The notes under the pieces are model-generated. The model made no database searches. It was given only the letters and a program-made list of their open reading frames with translations, and had not been told where the DNA came from. A stretch of DNA of 64,000 nucleotides, from the NCBI GenBank assembly GCA_037951105.1, contig JBAMJV010007478.1, forward strand, positions 1-64,000. The letters run 5' to 3'. The stretch comes from Echinarachnius parma (Eukaryota; Echinodermata; Echinoidea; Clypeasteroida; Echinarachniidae). Shown in pieces: positions 1 through 11,127 of this stretch. Both the position numbers and the translations under genes were made by a program. How positions within the stretch are numbered: the first letter of the stretch is position 1; each line of letters opens with the position of its first letter.

Positions 1-735
1 AAGGACCGCTATTCATAATTCGAAAAAGGGTCGCTATTCGTAAGGCATAGGGACCGTTATTCATAAGGACCGTTTTTCATAATGTGAGATGAGGGTCGCT
101 ATTCATAATTCACATTGAGGGTCATTACTCATAAGGACCGCTATTCATAATACAAAATCGGGGTCGCTATTCATAATCATGAAGAAGGGGCTCTACTCAT
201 AAATTATATTGGGGGTCACTACTCATAAGCACCGCTATTCACAATCATGAAGAAGGGGCGCTACTCATAATTTATATTGGGGGTCACTACTCATAAGGAC
301 CGCTATTCATAATACGAAACGAGGGTCGTTATACATAATATGGAGTGAGGGTCGCTAGTCATAATACGAGAAGAGGGTCGCTAGTCATAATACGACAAGA
401 GGGTCGCTAGTCATAATATGGAATGAGGGTCGCTAGTCATAATATGAGAACAGGATCGCTACTCATAATATGGATGAGGGTCGCTAGTCATAATATGGAG
501 TGAGGGGCGCTAGTCATGATATGAGAAGAGGGTCGCTAGTCATAATACGAGAAGAGGACCGCTACTCATAATACGAATTGAGGGTCGCTATTCATAATAT
601 GAGAACCGGATCGCTACTCATAATATGGAATGAGGGTCGCTAGTTATAATATGGAGCATGGGGCGCTAGTCATAATACGAGAAGAGGGCCCCTATTCATA
701 ATAATGAATGAGGGTCGCTATTCATAATGCACGAT
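1..735. repeat. Minisatellite array A (26-27 bp unit)
   Basis: Tandem, diverged copies of a 26-27 bp unit built on GAGGGTCGCTAGTCATAATA plus a variable end (TGGAAT, CGAGAA and similar). Some copies read GGACCGCTATTCATAA. The array runs off the left edge. The same unit occurs in reverse orientation at 10310-10980. Confidence 0.9.
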
Positions 736-894
736 TAAAATCGTGTCATTATTACAGTGATCCATATGAGTCGCGCATCTCATCTACATGTATATCATCG
801 GTCGTGTTTTTCTTACAATATCGGGTTACTTTGAATTAATTTTCATTTGAAAGAGAGAGAACGCGTATGTACGCACACACTCACACACACACAC

Positions 895-925
895 TTTTTT
901 TTTTTTTTTTAAGTGATTTTTTATT
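895..925 (-). terminator. LINE polyadenylation signal and poly(A) tail
   Basis: The complement of 920-925 reads AATAAA, followed after ten bases by 16 A residues (T run 895-910). This marks the 3' end of the minus-strand LINE. Confidence 0.85.
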
Positions 926-1427
926 CCTCCAAATTAATACATTTACAATTGAATATACATAAACAAAATATGTCCAATGTGAACATCTTAAACAGAGAAT
1001 ACAACAAATTACAATTCTAATGAAAGAAAGTATAAATAATTACTTTGCATACATAAACAATTACAAATCTTACATCACATAATTATAAACTACAGACGAA
1101 TAATGATAATTGGAGGTTTTTAAGCTATGATAAAAAGAAGAAAAAACAAAAGCAAACAAACAAACAAACCCCCTCTACCACCTACCCCACCCCCCACCCC
1201 CACCCCCTGCACACTCACTCGCTCACACCTGGTCGGTAATCTGCTCAGATTCCTTTAGAAATGATTTTTTACAAAATACATAATTATCAATACTTTTAAA
1301 TGTGACAAGCTCACGCCGGGAGAAATATCGTTTTATTCTAAACTGCCTTACAAATTAACTCTTATTATAATTTAACTGTTTCCCATTTTTGTAAGTGTAG
1401 CCCTAATTTCCCCATTTTAATTGCTAT

Positions 1428-2042
1428 TTATTCTTCTTGATCCTTATAATCTAATAAGAGTTTCTGTATTTTATCAATGGTTGGTAGTACACCCTCTTTT
1501 CTAAATACAAATAAAATATATTTTACCATAAAAATTATAGTATTACACATTTTTATTCTATTTGAATTACCCGACAATCCAACAAATATATCTCGCCAAT
1601 TTAAGTCCTTCAATTCATCTAACTCATAACGTTGTATCAAAGCTTGCCATATCAATTTTACACTTAAACAAAACAAAAATATATGTGAATATGTTTCCTT
1701 TTCCTGTTTACAGTACGAACATAAATTATCTTCAACAAATCCAAATCTAAATAAATGTTCTTTAGTATAAATTGCCCCGTGCAGCAACTTAATTTGAAAC
1801 TCTCTCTGCTTCCCTATCATTAATGTTATTCGTGGTCTAAAAAAACATTCACTTAGTTCTTCATCTATATAATTATAATTATTTTGTCCATCCCTTATTT
1901 GTAAATCATATGACTTTTGCAATTCTTGAATAAAGTAATCATATATTTTTCTTGATGGTACATCCTTAAAACTTAATGTTTTTTCCAAAATATGTAAGTT
2001 TATATTATAATTAATTAAATCTACCTCACAAAATTGTATCAA
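1428..2042 (-). pseudogene. LINE ORF2 C-terminal region, fragment
   Basis: A 204-residue frame with the zinc-finger-like signature common at the C-terminus of L1-type ORF2 proteins: LCSYCKQEKETYSHIFLFC, with paired Cys, His and Cys spacing, preceded by a LLHGAIYTKEHLFRFG stretch. It ends with a normal stop about 500 bases before the poly(A) tail, so it is the natural protein end. A frame break separates it from the reverse transcriptase at 2228. Confidence 0.7.
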
Positions 2043-2227
2043 ACCTAGCTCATTTTTCCAATCTCTCGGAATCGCATGGTGTATATCAATTATTGTAAGA
2101 AATTCTCACCTGTCATACCATGGTTCAAAAAATATGCAACGGGTTCAACTTGTCCATTATCAATAATATGATTCAACATAACGATCCCTCGTTCGAATAA
2201 CTCTTTATCAAATACCATCTTATTTTT

Positions 2228-3967
2228 TTAAATATATATGTTCCTATTATTCAAAATAATTGGATTCATACAACCATTATCATGCCTTAAATTATCAATC
2301 TCTTTCCAAGCTTTCAACATTTCCAAATAATAAGGTGGAATCTTCAAACTAAACTTCATCTTTTGCATTTCATAATCACATGAAAAAATTAGCCTTCCTC
2401 CCACTGAACTTAAGCAATAATCAAAAAATAACTTGCATCCCAAATTTCTTTCTCCATATAATAATCGTTTCACCCACATTATCCGCTGCGTTCCAACAAA
2501 TAATTCAAAATTAATCATTTTTACTCCACCATAATTATAATTTTGATACATAATTTTTCTTTTTATACGATCTTTTCCTCCCATATAAAATCAAACGATA
2601 TTTTCTCCACTTCTATATAAAGCCATAAGGGAACAACAAGGAGAGATGAAACATAATTCAACTTTGTTAATGCATACGTTTTCAATAAATACATTTTACC
2701 CATAATAGTCAAATCCCGTTGTTTCCACCAACCTAAAAGCTTTTTAATTTTACTTAATATTTCTTTATAGTTTAGATCGTCTTTTAATCTGAAATCGACC
2801 GAAAAATTAACACCTACAATTTTTACTTCCTTAACAAATTTTCCAAATAAAGGCCCATCTGGTTTCCCAGTTTCCTCACCCATATACATAAAATGTGTCT
2901 TTTCCTTATTAACTTTCAAGCCACTTACTTTTTCAAATTCTTTTTCAAAATATATATTGCAACCTTGTTATAGAGTCTATATCTTTCAAAAAAATTGTCA
3001 TATCATCTGCATACAATACTTGTCTCATTTCATGCTTCCCAAAATGTATCCCTTTAATTATTTTGTCCCTCCTTACTTCATGTGCCAATCATTCTATTGC
3101 AACCAAAAACAAATATGGCGACAATGGATCACCTTGTCTGACACCCCTTTCTATATTAAAATAACCAGTAGAATTCCCCCCATTCATAATACAACTACTT
3201 GTACCATTATATAATATTTTCACCCAAGAACAAAATGAATCCCCAAAACCAAACAATTTTAACACTTTCAATAAATATTGATGGGATACAGAGTCAAAAG
3301 CTTTTTCAAAACCTACCGCAACCAGAAACCCCTGTCCTTGCTCCAAATGTTTAGAATAAAATAATATATCCTCTATTAATCGAACCGCTTCCCCAATATT
3401 CCTGTCTTTTATATATCCCACCTGATCATAATGAATTATTTCAATTAAAACCTTTTTAATCCTAGTTGCTAAAACCTTCGATAATATTTTGTAATCTACA
3501 TTTAACAGCGTAATGGGTCTATAATTTTTAATATGCGTCGCATCTTTTCCCTCTTTCTCTATCAGTGTTATAGTCTCTTGTTTCTGAGATACCGTCAATT
3601 CCCCCCTTACAAATGTTTCATTTAATACTTCTACCAACAAATCCCCTAATATGGGCCAAAATGTTTCATAAAATTCCACCGTAAAACCATCATTTCCAGG
3701 GGATTTATTCCATTTCATTTCTTTCAAAACTTTAAAACACTCATCTTTCGTCATTTTACCTTCACATAATTCTTTATTCTGTTCACTTAACTTTAAAATA
3801 TCATCAAAAAATAAACCATTATTTTGACCACTATTATTCCTCAAGGAATATAATTTTTCATAAAATTTCTTTATCTCTTTAAAAATGTCATTTTTATCTC
3901 TAGTAATTTCTCCATTTTCCTTATACACTTCTCTAATGACACTTTTCCTCTTATTTACTTTTAACAA
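2228..3967 (-). pseudogene. LINE ORF2 reverse transcriptase domain, broken
   Basis: Reverse transcriptase of the L1/Tx1 type spread over three frames (3967-3089, 2919-2563, 2584-2228). Motifs: SPGNDGFTVEFY, YRPITLLNVDYKILSK, FEKAFDSVSH (motif A), GVRQGDPLSPYLF (motif B), and LYADDMTIF (YADD, motif C) in the stretch between the first two open frames. In motif A the residue before FEKAFD is Gly (AVGFEKAFD) where active elements have the metal-binding Asp. The stop after the residues VAIE and the later shifts also break the frame. It is a dead copy continuous with the endonuclease upstream. Confidence 0.85.
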
Positions 3968-4276
3968 TTGTTCAAAATACTGAATATTATTTCCCCCTTC
4001 TTCAAACCAAGCTGCTCTAAACGAACTTTAATGCCCTGTCTAGAAAAATCATACAATTTATTCAACTTATCTTTTTTTCAATTTAATACTATCAATAACA
4101 AACCTAGTTGCCCCTTCGACTAACTGATTTTCTAAATCCTTAATTTCAGTCTCCAACGTCTCTATTTCAAGTTTACTTAATTTCGCCTTTTCACGTGAAT
4201 ATTTCATGGCGTATCCCCTCATTTTCATTTTTAAAAAATCCCCACAAAATAATTTATTCGAAATCCTAGGTCCCCA

Positions 4277-5122
4277 TTAATTTTTCAATTCAAATATTCT
4301 ATCATGCATCCCCTCAACAAAATGTTTATCCATACATAAACTATTATTAAATTTCCAATACGATTTTCCAAAAACGAACTTATCCACTAAATGCTGAAAT
4401 TGCAATTTAATACCCGAATGATCCGGTGTTATCGATACCAAAATTTCACACTTATTTACTAATTTTTCTAAACTACATGATATAAACCAATAATCTAAAC
4501 GACTTTGGACTAAGGGCGACCTTTGTCTAAAAGTAAACTGTCTAGCATTAGGATTCCTTTTCCTCCATATATCTTCTAAATCATATTTATTCAAAAATCT
4601 TATTAATACCTCAATAAACCTAGATTTTAATACTGTGTTTGGCCCTTCATGATCCATGCCTCCTTCCATTACAATATTAAAATCACCCCCTAATATTACT
4701 GAATAATCCTTGTCAAAAACTTCACAAATACCTATGTCTACCTTATTCAAAAAATCAACCTGTAATTGTACTTTATCTCTTGTAGGGAAATACACATTTC
4801 CCAACAAAAATTTAACCCCTTGTATTTCCCCTTTAAATTTAATGTACCTCCCTTCTCCATCTATTACAACTGCATCCCGTTTAAAATCTAAAACAGGAGA
4901 AAATAAAATAAGAACACCTCTACTGTGGTTTGACCCATGGCTAAAGAACATTGGCCCGCCCCATTCACTTTTCCACTGTTCTTCTACTTCTATAGTACTA
5001 TATGTTTCCTGTAAAAAAGAAATATCACTTCCTTTACATTTACACCATTCAAAAATGCGTGTTCTTTTATCCTTATTCCGTAACCCTCTAACATTTAAAG
5101 TAATCCAAGAAAAATTCACCAT
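4277..5122 (-). pseudogene. LINE ORF2 endonuclease domain (APE-like), fragment
   Basis: A 281-residue open frame for the apurinic/apyrimidinic-like endonuclease that nicks target DNA in L1-type elements. Visible motifs in order: WITLNVRGL near the start, FLQETY with the catalytic Glu, GGDFN, SRLDYWF, and TPDHSGI with the terminal Asp-His pair. This part looks intact, but the downstream linker to the reverse transcriptase (3968-4276) has stops and shifts. It is the N-terminal part of a single ORF2 that once continued into the frames at 3967-1428. No ORF1 is recognised in the adjoining sequence. Confidence 0.85.
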
Positions 5123-5725
5123 TTTATTTTACATGTATACAAAGTCTTTAAATTGACCTCATAATCTGTTTCCCCCGTGACCATGTTTATACCAAAAAAA
5201 TAACTACAACGAAACCTAACTAACGTATCAACAAACATATTGACTGTGAGCAGACCCCGACCCGTACACAACACACACACACCCTTCCCAACCCAACCAT
5301 ATAACAAATATAACCCACCATACGACATGACGATCAAGTAAAAAAACAACCAAAAACAGACTGCTATCTCGCAGCTCCTCCTCCTCCTCCCCCCTTTTTT
5401 CAGCTTAAAAAAAAAAAAAGAAGAAAGAATTGCCCACCCTATCTTCCCCGACGCAGCCCATGCAGGCTTGGTACGAACAGTCACGTCACGTTCACGTTCA
5501 CGTCACGTAAAGGTTCTGTACCTTTTGTGAAACAGGTCACCCAAATCTACGAAGTGTTGGGTTACGTGACCCAACAGTTTGTTGATATACTATATGCAAT
5601 TTATGAAAGCTCACGTAAATTGGCGCTTGCGTACAAAAAATGAATGTAAATTGTCGTTGAGAAGAGACTAATTCTCGGTATATTTAATCGTGAACGAACA
5701 AGTCCTACCTATACTGTTATACCAA

Positions 5726-5985
5726 TTATAGGCGTACCCAGGCATGGGGGCAGGGGGATGGACACCCCCTACCCCCCCCCCCCCCCGCCCCTTACATAAT
5801 TCTCAAGAAATGTCTTGGTCTCGGCCTCGAAATGTGTGACCGGTCCTGGTCTCGGCCTCGGCTGCGATCATTTTCTACGGACACCCCCTACCCACACTCC
5901 CCCGCTGACTTCAATTTGTCTGACGAAATACCCCCCCCCCCCCTACACCCACCCCTTGAAAAAATCATGGGTACGCCACTGCCTA
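5726..5985. mobile_element. Small G/C-rich inverted-repeat element
   Basis: Ends GGCGTACCCA and TGGGTACGCC are inverted repeats around C-rich and G-rich tracts. It is nested inside the larger TIR element. The reading frame across it is low-complexity and not a gene. Confidence 0.45.
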
Positions 5986-6162
5986 CAAGTAGCTAGTTCG
6001 GATGCCAAATACTTTAATTTATTTATTTAGTATTGATTGGTTGGTGTGATTAATTGATTGATTGATTGTTAAATTAAATGATTGATTTATAGATTGACTC
6101 GATTCAATCACCATAATTTAACACTATTAATCAAATCATTGTTTAATTACTTTTAAACTCAT

Positions 6163-6234
6163 TACTCACTCACTCACTCACTCACTCACTCACTCACTCA
6201 CTCACTCACTCACTCACTCACTCACTCACTCACT
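6163..6234. repeat. (CACT)n microsatellite
   Basis: About 70 bases of pure CACT/ACTC repeats. Confidence 0.95.
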
Positions 6235-6781
6235 TTCACATGCAACGCCACTAACGCCCACGCGCAGACGTCCAGCAAACCGAAGGTCCGCTGCGTGTAG
6301 CATGCAGTTCAGCTGGAAATCAACATTTGCCAAAATCCACGCACGACACGTCTTTAGAAATACTCTAATAACAAGACAAATAATGCAAGTGGTATGGTTG
6401 TACATTACCTAAATGACAGAACTGCATATTATCGTCTCAGATTACTCTGAATTATGCACGTATATATTATAAACATAATGATTGAAATGATTTGATAAGG
6501 CGGTTTCGGCATTTTCGTCGACATTTTAAAATGTCTTTGTGCGTGTATGTCTAGTCTTAGTAACAAGCGCTTGCAATTTTAAAAATCTTGATTAAACACT
6601 CGCGTCACGTTTTGGTAGACGTGACGATTCGAGTTTTACTGGCATGGAAAACGACAAATTGTTGGGTCACTTTACCCTACACTTCGTAGATTTGGGGGAC
6701 CTGTTTCACAAAAGGTACAGAACCGTTCACGTGACGTGAACGTGAACGTGACGTGACTGTTCGTACCAAGCCGCCCATGCA

Positions 6782-7760
6782 TGAGTTATTTACAAATAAT
6801 GTCCACTAGTCCCATGTCATACTATTATACTTTAAACACTGTATGCATCCGTGCCATGAATTCCTACGCCACAATACTATAGACCCTTAAAAAGGACTAA
6901 CAGAATAAACAACATTTACATAAATTTAATGAACAGAACGTACACAAGGGCACTAACATAAATTATATAGCCCACCCATGAATGAACCTGTACCATAAAT
7001 TCCTACGCTAACATACTATAGTCCCTTAAAAAAAAGACTATTACCAATAAAAAAAAAAAAGAACAACATTTACATGAATTTAGTGACCCAGAACGTGCCC
7101 TAATGAACCTGTGCCGTGAATTCCTACGCAAAATAACTAATTCAAATAAAATAATATACATATACATATATACACACACATATACATAATATACACACAC
7201 ACACACACGCACACACACTCACACACACTCACACACACCCACACACACACACACACAAACGCAACGTGTGTTGGGAGCGTTAAGGCGCGTCAGTTTAGAT
7301 GGCACATACAGGGGCTTATTCCGAATGTACGCGTTTATAGAGGCTACAAGTTATATGCGTACAATGATGTGTACATCAAAGACGCGTCCGTAAACTGCGC
7401 CATTTCGATCTAACACGTGTTATGATTTCCGATTCCCACGGTCTAGTTTACCGCATTCCGCGCATTCCAGGAAATGGGTTAGTACAACCGCCTTGTTAAC
7501 GTTTTTAACGCGACGCTACCCACCCTTTCGTGATGGGTGGGGGGGGGGGGGGGGTGGGGAGAAGGCCGGGGTGATGAGTCGCGTACGTTATTGTGCACGC
7601 CTTTTTTTCTGTATTTGTTAAGAAATTTATGTTTTCAATAAATGTTTTTGACAAATATTCGGGACCGTGTGTCGCCCCCTTCCGCCCCCCCCCTTAGCTA
7701 CGCCACATCCATTACGGTGTCCCCCATCCAAATTTCCCTTTTTTATTATCATTTTGTTGC
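6782..7760. other. No gene; simple repeats
   Basis: Contains two diverged copies of a CCTACGC-CTTAAAAA-ACAT block (6850-7130), TA/CA microsatellite 7145-7258 and a G run at 7540-7555. Nothing protein-coding is supported. Confidence 0.6.
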
Positions 7761-7893
7761 TTATTAGGTGGGCTGTACATCATACAGACCACCTCATAAT
7801 TTCGTTAGAATTGCCTTTATTTATTTCTTTATTAGGTGGGCTGTACATCATACAGACCACCTCATAATTTCGTTAGAATTGCCTTTATTTCTT
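7761..7893. repeat. Direct repeat, two copies of about 68 bp
   Basis: The block beginning TTATTAGGTGGGCTGTACAT occurs at 7761 and again at 7829, almost identical, just before the first Helitron-like unit. Confidence 0.85.
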
Positions 7894-9098
7894 TATTATT
7901 ATTATTCTTTATTTTTCTTATTTCCAATCACTTTTTTGTTACCAAGATAACTTGAAAATGGCTCAATCAAGTGCCTTGAAATTTGGCACACATATATATA
8001 GGCATATGGACAAAGCAAAATAAGGTTTTGAACCCTGACCTTGACTGATGACGTCATCTAGGCGCCATTTTGTAAAATTTTCTGAATATCTTCTCATGAT
8101 CATATCTTCATAACGAAAAGTTGTTTCTCATTCATATTTATCATGATCAAGGTCAATATCCGTCCGGTCAATTTCAGGTCAAAAAACGCGCGCGCATGCG
8201 TACGTGCGCGCGTCAGCGCGCGCGCAAAATTTTAAAATGTTCAAAATCGTCGCAAATTCATTTTGGATACGTTTTAGGCCATTTTAAGCATTTTACGAAA
8301 AAACGCGCACACGCGCATGCGCTCGCGTTTTCGCGCGTACTGGCATTGTGCAACATAGAATCGCCGAATTTTCTCTGTTATCATATTTAGCCCATCTTTC
8401 CAAGCATTTTGATACCTTGTTCACCTTTTTCTGACTAGTAAAAACGCAATGAGCTTCCGTTCAAGAAACATGTCCGTGCGCGCGAGCTCTTGTAATACAT
8501 AGCATATATGGGCAAAAACATGCCTATACAAAATTCATTGTAACTCTTCAGAATGGATGGGAACTCCCAAGTTTTTTTTCATATTTGGATAGATTATGAG
8601 TCGGAGATATGATTTCATGTCTCATTTGACCCTCAATTAACTCATGGCGTCATCATAACGGCCTTCCAACTCAAAATTTCAATTAGCATATTATGACGTC
8701 AGCATATTTTTGGAAAATTTATTGTATCTCTGTAAATGTTGATCGATTTTCTTCCAAATTTTGATATGTTCTAGCTCAGACAATTTTCTACAAATGTAAT
8801 AACCACGATTTTTCATTTTGACAAAGGCATCATGGCGTATTTTTGCGATTTAAGGAGGCATGTCATTTTTTAACATTTTGCGTGTATTCTCTATGGGACA
8901 TGACTTTTTTTCAAAACTGGATTCTACATTCCCGTCTTTCGCGACCAATATCTTCTTCGTTTTAGCTTCGTTTACGCTGAACTTTGAGTATGTTGTAGCT
9001 GAGACAATAAGCTATCTCAAATGAGCCCTTGATTATGTCTTTAATTTTAGTTCGACCAGCCCACCTATACTTGTTCTAAACAAGTATTACAATTCTAG
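7894..9098 (+). mobile_element. Helitron-like unit 1 (about 1.2 kb)
   Basis: First of two nearly identical head-to-tail units. It starts near TTCTTTATTTTTCTTATTTC. Its 3' end carries a hairpin ACTTGTTCTAAACAAGT (9069-9085), then ten bases, then CTAG (9095-9098) followed by T. A short hairpin shortly before a CTRR end, with insertion before T, is the hallmark of Helitron 3' termini. No Rep/helicase is encoded, so it would be non-autonomous. The 89-residue frame inside comes from GCGCGCGC-rich sequence and is not a gene. Confidence 0.55.
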
Positions 9099-10300
9099 TT
9101 ATTATTATTCTTTATTTTTCTTATTTCCAATCACTTTTTTGTTAGCAAGATAACTTGAAAATGGCTCAATCAAGTGCCTTGAAATTTGGCACACATATAT
9201 ATAGGCATATGGACAAAGCAAAATAAGGTTTTGAACCCTGACCTTGACTGATGACGTCATCTAGGCGCCATTTTGTAAAATTTTCTGAATATCTTCTCAT
9301 GATCATATCTTCATAACGAAAAGTTGTTTCTCATTCATATTTATCATGATCAAGGTCAATATCCGTCCGGTCAATTTCAGGTCAAAAAACGCGCGCGCAT
9401 GCGTACGTGCGCGCGTCAGCGCGCGCGCAAAATTTTAAAATGTTCAAAATCGTCGCAAATTCATTTTGGATACGTTTTAGGCCATTTTAAGCATTTTACG
9501 AAAAAACGCGCACACGCGCATGCGCGCGCGTTTTCGCGCGTACTGGCATTTTGCAACATAGAATCGCCGAATTTTCTCTGTTATCATATTTAGCCCATCT
9601 TTCCAAGCATTTTGATACCTTGTTCACCTTTTTCTGACTAGTAAAAACGCAATGAGCTTCCGTTCAAGAAACATGTCCGTGCGCGCGAGCTCTTGTAATA
9701 CATAGCATATATGGGCAAAAACATGCCTATACAAAATTCATTGTAACTCTTCAGAATGGATGGGAACTCCCAAGTTTTTTTTCATATTTGGATAGATTAT
9801 GAGTCGGAGATATGATTTCATGTCTCATTTGACCCTCAATTAACTCATGGCGTCATCATAATGGCCTCCGAACTCAAAATTTCAATTAGCATATTATGAC
9901 GTCAGCATATTTTTGGAAAAGTGATTGTATCTCTGTAAATGTTGATCGATTTTCTTCCAAATTTTGATATGTTCTAGCTCAGACAATTTTCTACAAATGA
10001 ATAACCACGATTTTTCATTTTGACAAAGGCATCATGGCGTATTTTTGCGATTTAAGGAGGCATGTCATTTTTTAACATTTTGCGTGTATTCTCTATGGGA
10101 CATGACTTTTTTTCAAAACTGGATTCTACATTCCCGTCTTTCGCGACCAATATCTTCTTCGTTTTAGCTTCGTTTACGCTGAACTTCGAGTATGTTGTAG
10201 CTGAGACAATAAGCTATCTCAAATGAGCCCTTGATTATGTCTTTAATTTTAGTTCGACCAGCCAACCTATACTTGTTCTAAACAAGTATTACAATTCTAG
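9099..10300 (+). mobile_element. Helitron-like unit 2 (about 1.2 kb)
   Basis: Second copy, offset about 1203 bases from unit 1 and about 98-99% identical by eye, with the same 3' hairpin (10271-10287) and CTAG end (10297-10300) followed by T. There is no spacer between the units. Confidence 0.6.
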
Positions 10301-10309
10301 TTCATTTTG

Positions 10310-10980
10310 TTATGGTTAACGACCCTCTCCTCGTATTGTCAATAGCGACCCTCATTCCATATTATGAATAAGCGACCCTCTTCTCGTATTATGACTAACG
10401 ACCCTCATTCCGTATTATGAGTAGCGACCCTCTTCTTGTATTATGACTAACGAGTAACGACCCTCATTCCGTATTATGAGTAGCGACCCTCATTCGGTAT
10501 TATGAATAGCGACCCTCTTCTCGTATTATGACTAGCGACCCCCATTCTGTATTATGAGTAGCGGTCCTCTTCTCGTATTATAAGTAGCGGTCCTCTTCTT
10601 GTATTATGACTAGCGACCCTCATTCCGTATTATGAGTAGCGGTCCTCTTTTCGTATTATGAGTAGCCGTCCTCTTCTCGTATTATGACTAGCGACCCTCA
10701 TTCTGTATTATGAGTAGCGACCCTCTTCTCGTATTATGACTAGCGACCCTCATTCCATATTATGAGTAGCGGTCCTCTTCTCGTATTATGACTAGCGACC
10801 CTCATTCCGTATTATGAGTAGCGGTCCTCTTTTCGTATTGTGAGTAGCGGTCCTCTTCTCGTATTATGACTAGCGACCCTCATTCCGTAGTATGAGTAGC
10901 GACCCTCTTCTCATATTATGAATAGGGATCCCTATGAATAAAGACCCCGATTTTGTATTATGATTAGCGACCCTCTATGT
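10310..10980. repeat. Minisatellite array B (inverted relative to array A)
   Basis: Tandem units of the form GCGACCCTCATTCCGTATTA plus TGAGTA, the reverse complement of the unit at 1-735. It starts ten bases after the Helitron-like unit. Its last, degenerate unit forms the polypyrimidine tract and acceptor of the EGF exon at 10993. Confidence 0.9.
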
Positions 10981-10992
10981 TTCATTATGCAG

Positions 10993-11127
10993 GGTGTGTG
11001 CCTGGTAGATGGGGACCTCCAGACTGCCATGGGATATGTGACAATTGCTACAACGGAGGAGTTTGTGATGATAAGACGGGGCGATGTATCTGCCCAAACA
11101 ACTTCAAAGGTCCAAATTGTCTCACAA
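10993..11127 (+). CDS. Exon: EGF-like module 1 of Tie-like receptor
   Basis: 135-nt exon, phase 1 at both ends, acceptor CAG and donor GTAAGT. It encodes one EGF/laminin-type module; start CVPGRWGPPDCHGICDNC, end CICPNNFKGPNCLT, with eight cysteines. The GRWGP, NGGVC and TGRCICP blocks match the first EGF module of Tie/TEK receptors. The module is extracellular. The symmetric 1-1 phase allows exon duplication without a frame change, typical for EGF modules. No earlier exon of this gene is visible to the left. The acceptor lies against the minisatellite array at 10310-10980. Confidence 0.85.

Larger units (their letters stand above)
891..5180 (-). mobile_element. Degenerate L1/Tx1-like LINE
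   Basis: A non-LTR retrotransposon on the minus strand, in order endonuclease, reverse transcriptase, C-terminal cysteine-rich part, 3' end. The 3' end is clear: on the minus strand an AATAAA signal (complement of 920-925) lies ten bases before a run of 16 A (complement of 895-910). Frames are broken in several places, so it is inactive. The 5' end is unclear and may continue past the element inserted at 5465. Confidence 0.8.
5465..6772. mobile_element. Non-autonomous TIR DNA transposon with 9-bp target duplication (MULE-like)
   Basis: About 1.3 kb. The left end starts GGCTTGGTACGAACAGTCAC and the right end is its reverse complement; similarity continues for about 115 bp, including CACGTCACGTTCACGTTCAC and the stretch around CTACGAAGTGTTGGGT. 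It is flanked by a perfect 9-bp direct repeat GCCCATGCA at 5456-5464 and 6773-6781. A 9-bp duplication with long inverted repeats is typical of Mutator-like elements, so the class is inferred. No transposase is visible. A second G/C-rich element and a CACT microsatellite lie inside. Confidence 0.8.

Noticed and set aside
5116-5484. 122-residue frame upstream of the LINE endonuclease as ORF1
   Set aside because: Homopolymer-rich, no ORF1 motif, and it runs into the flank of an inserted element.
8121-9593. Two near-identical 89-residue open frames as a duplicated gene
   Set aside because: They lie in the GCGCGCGC-rich part of the two Helitron-like units, match no family, and are simply copies of one repeat.
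1-10980. Regularly spaced repeats as a CRISPR array
   Set aside because: The units of about 26 bp are contiguous and diverged with no unique spacers, in a eukaryotic genome.
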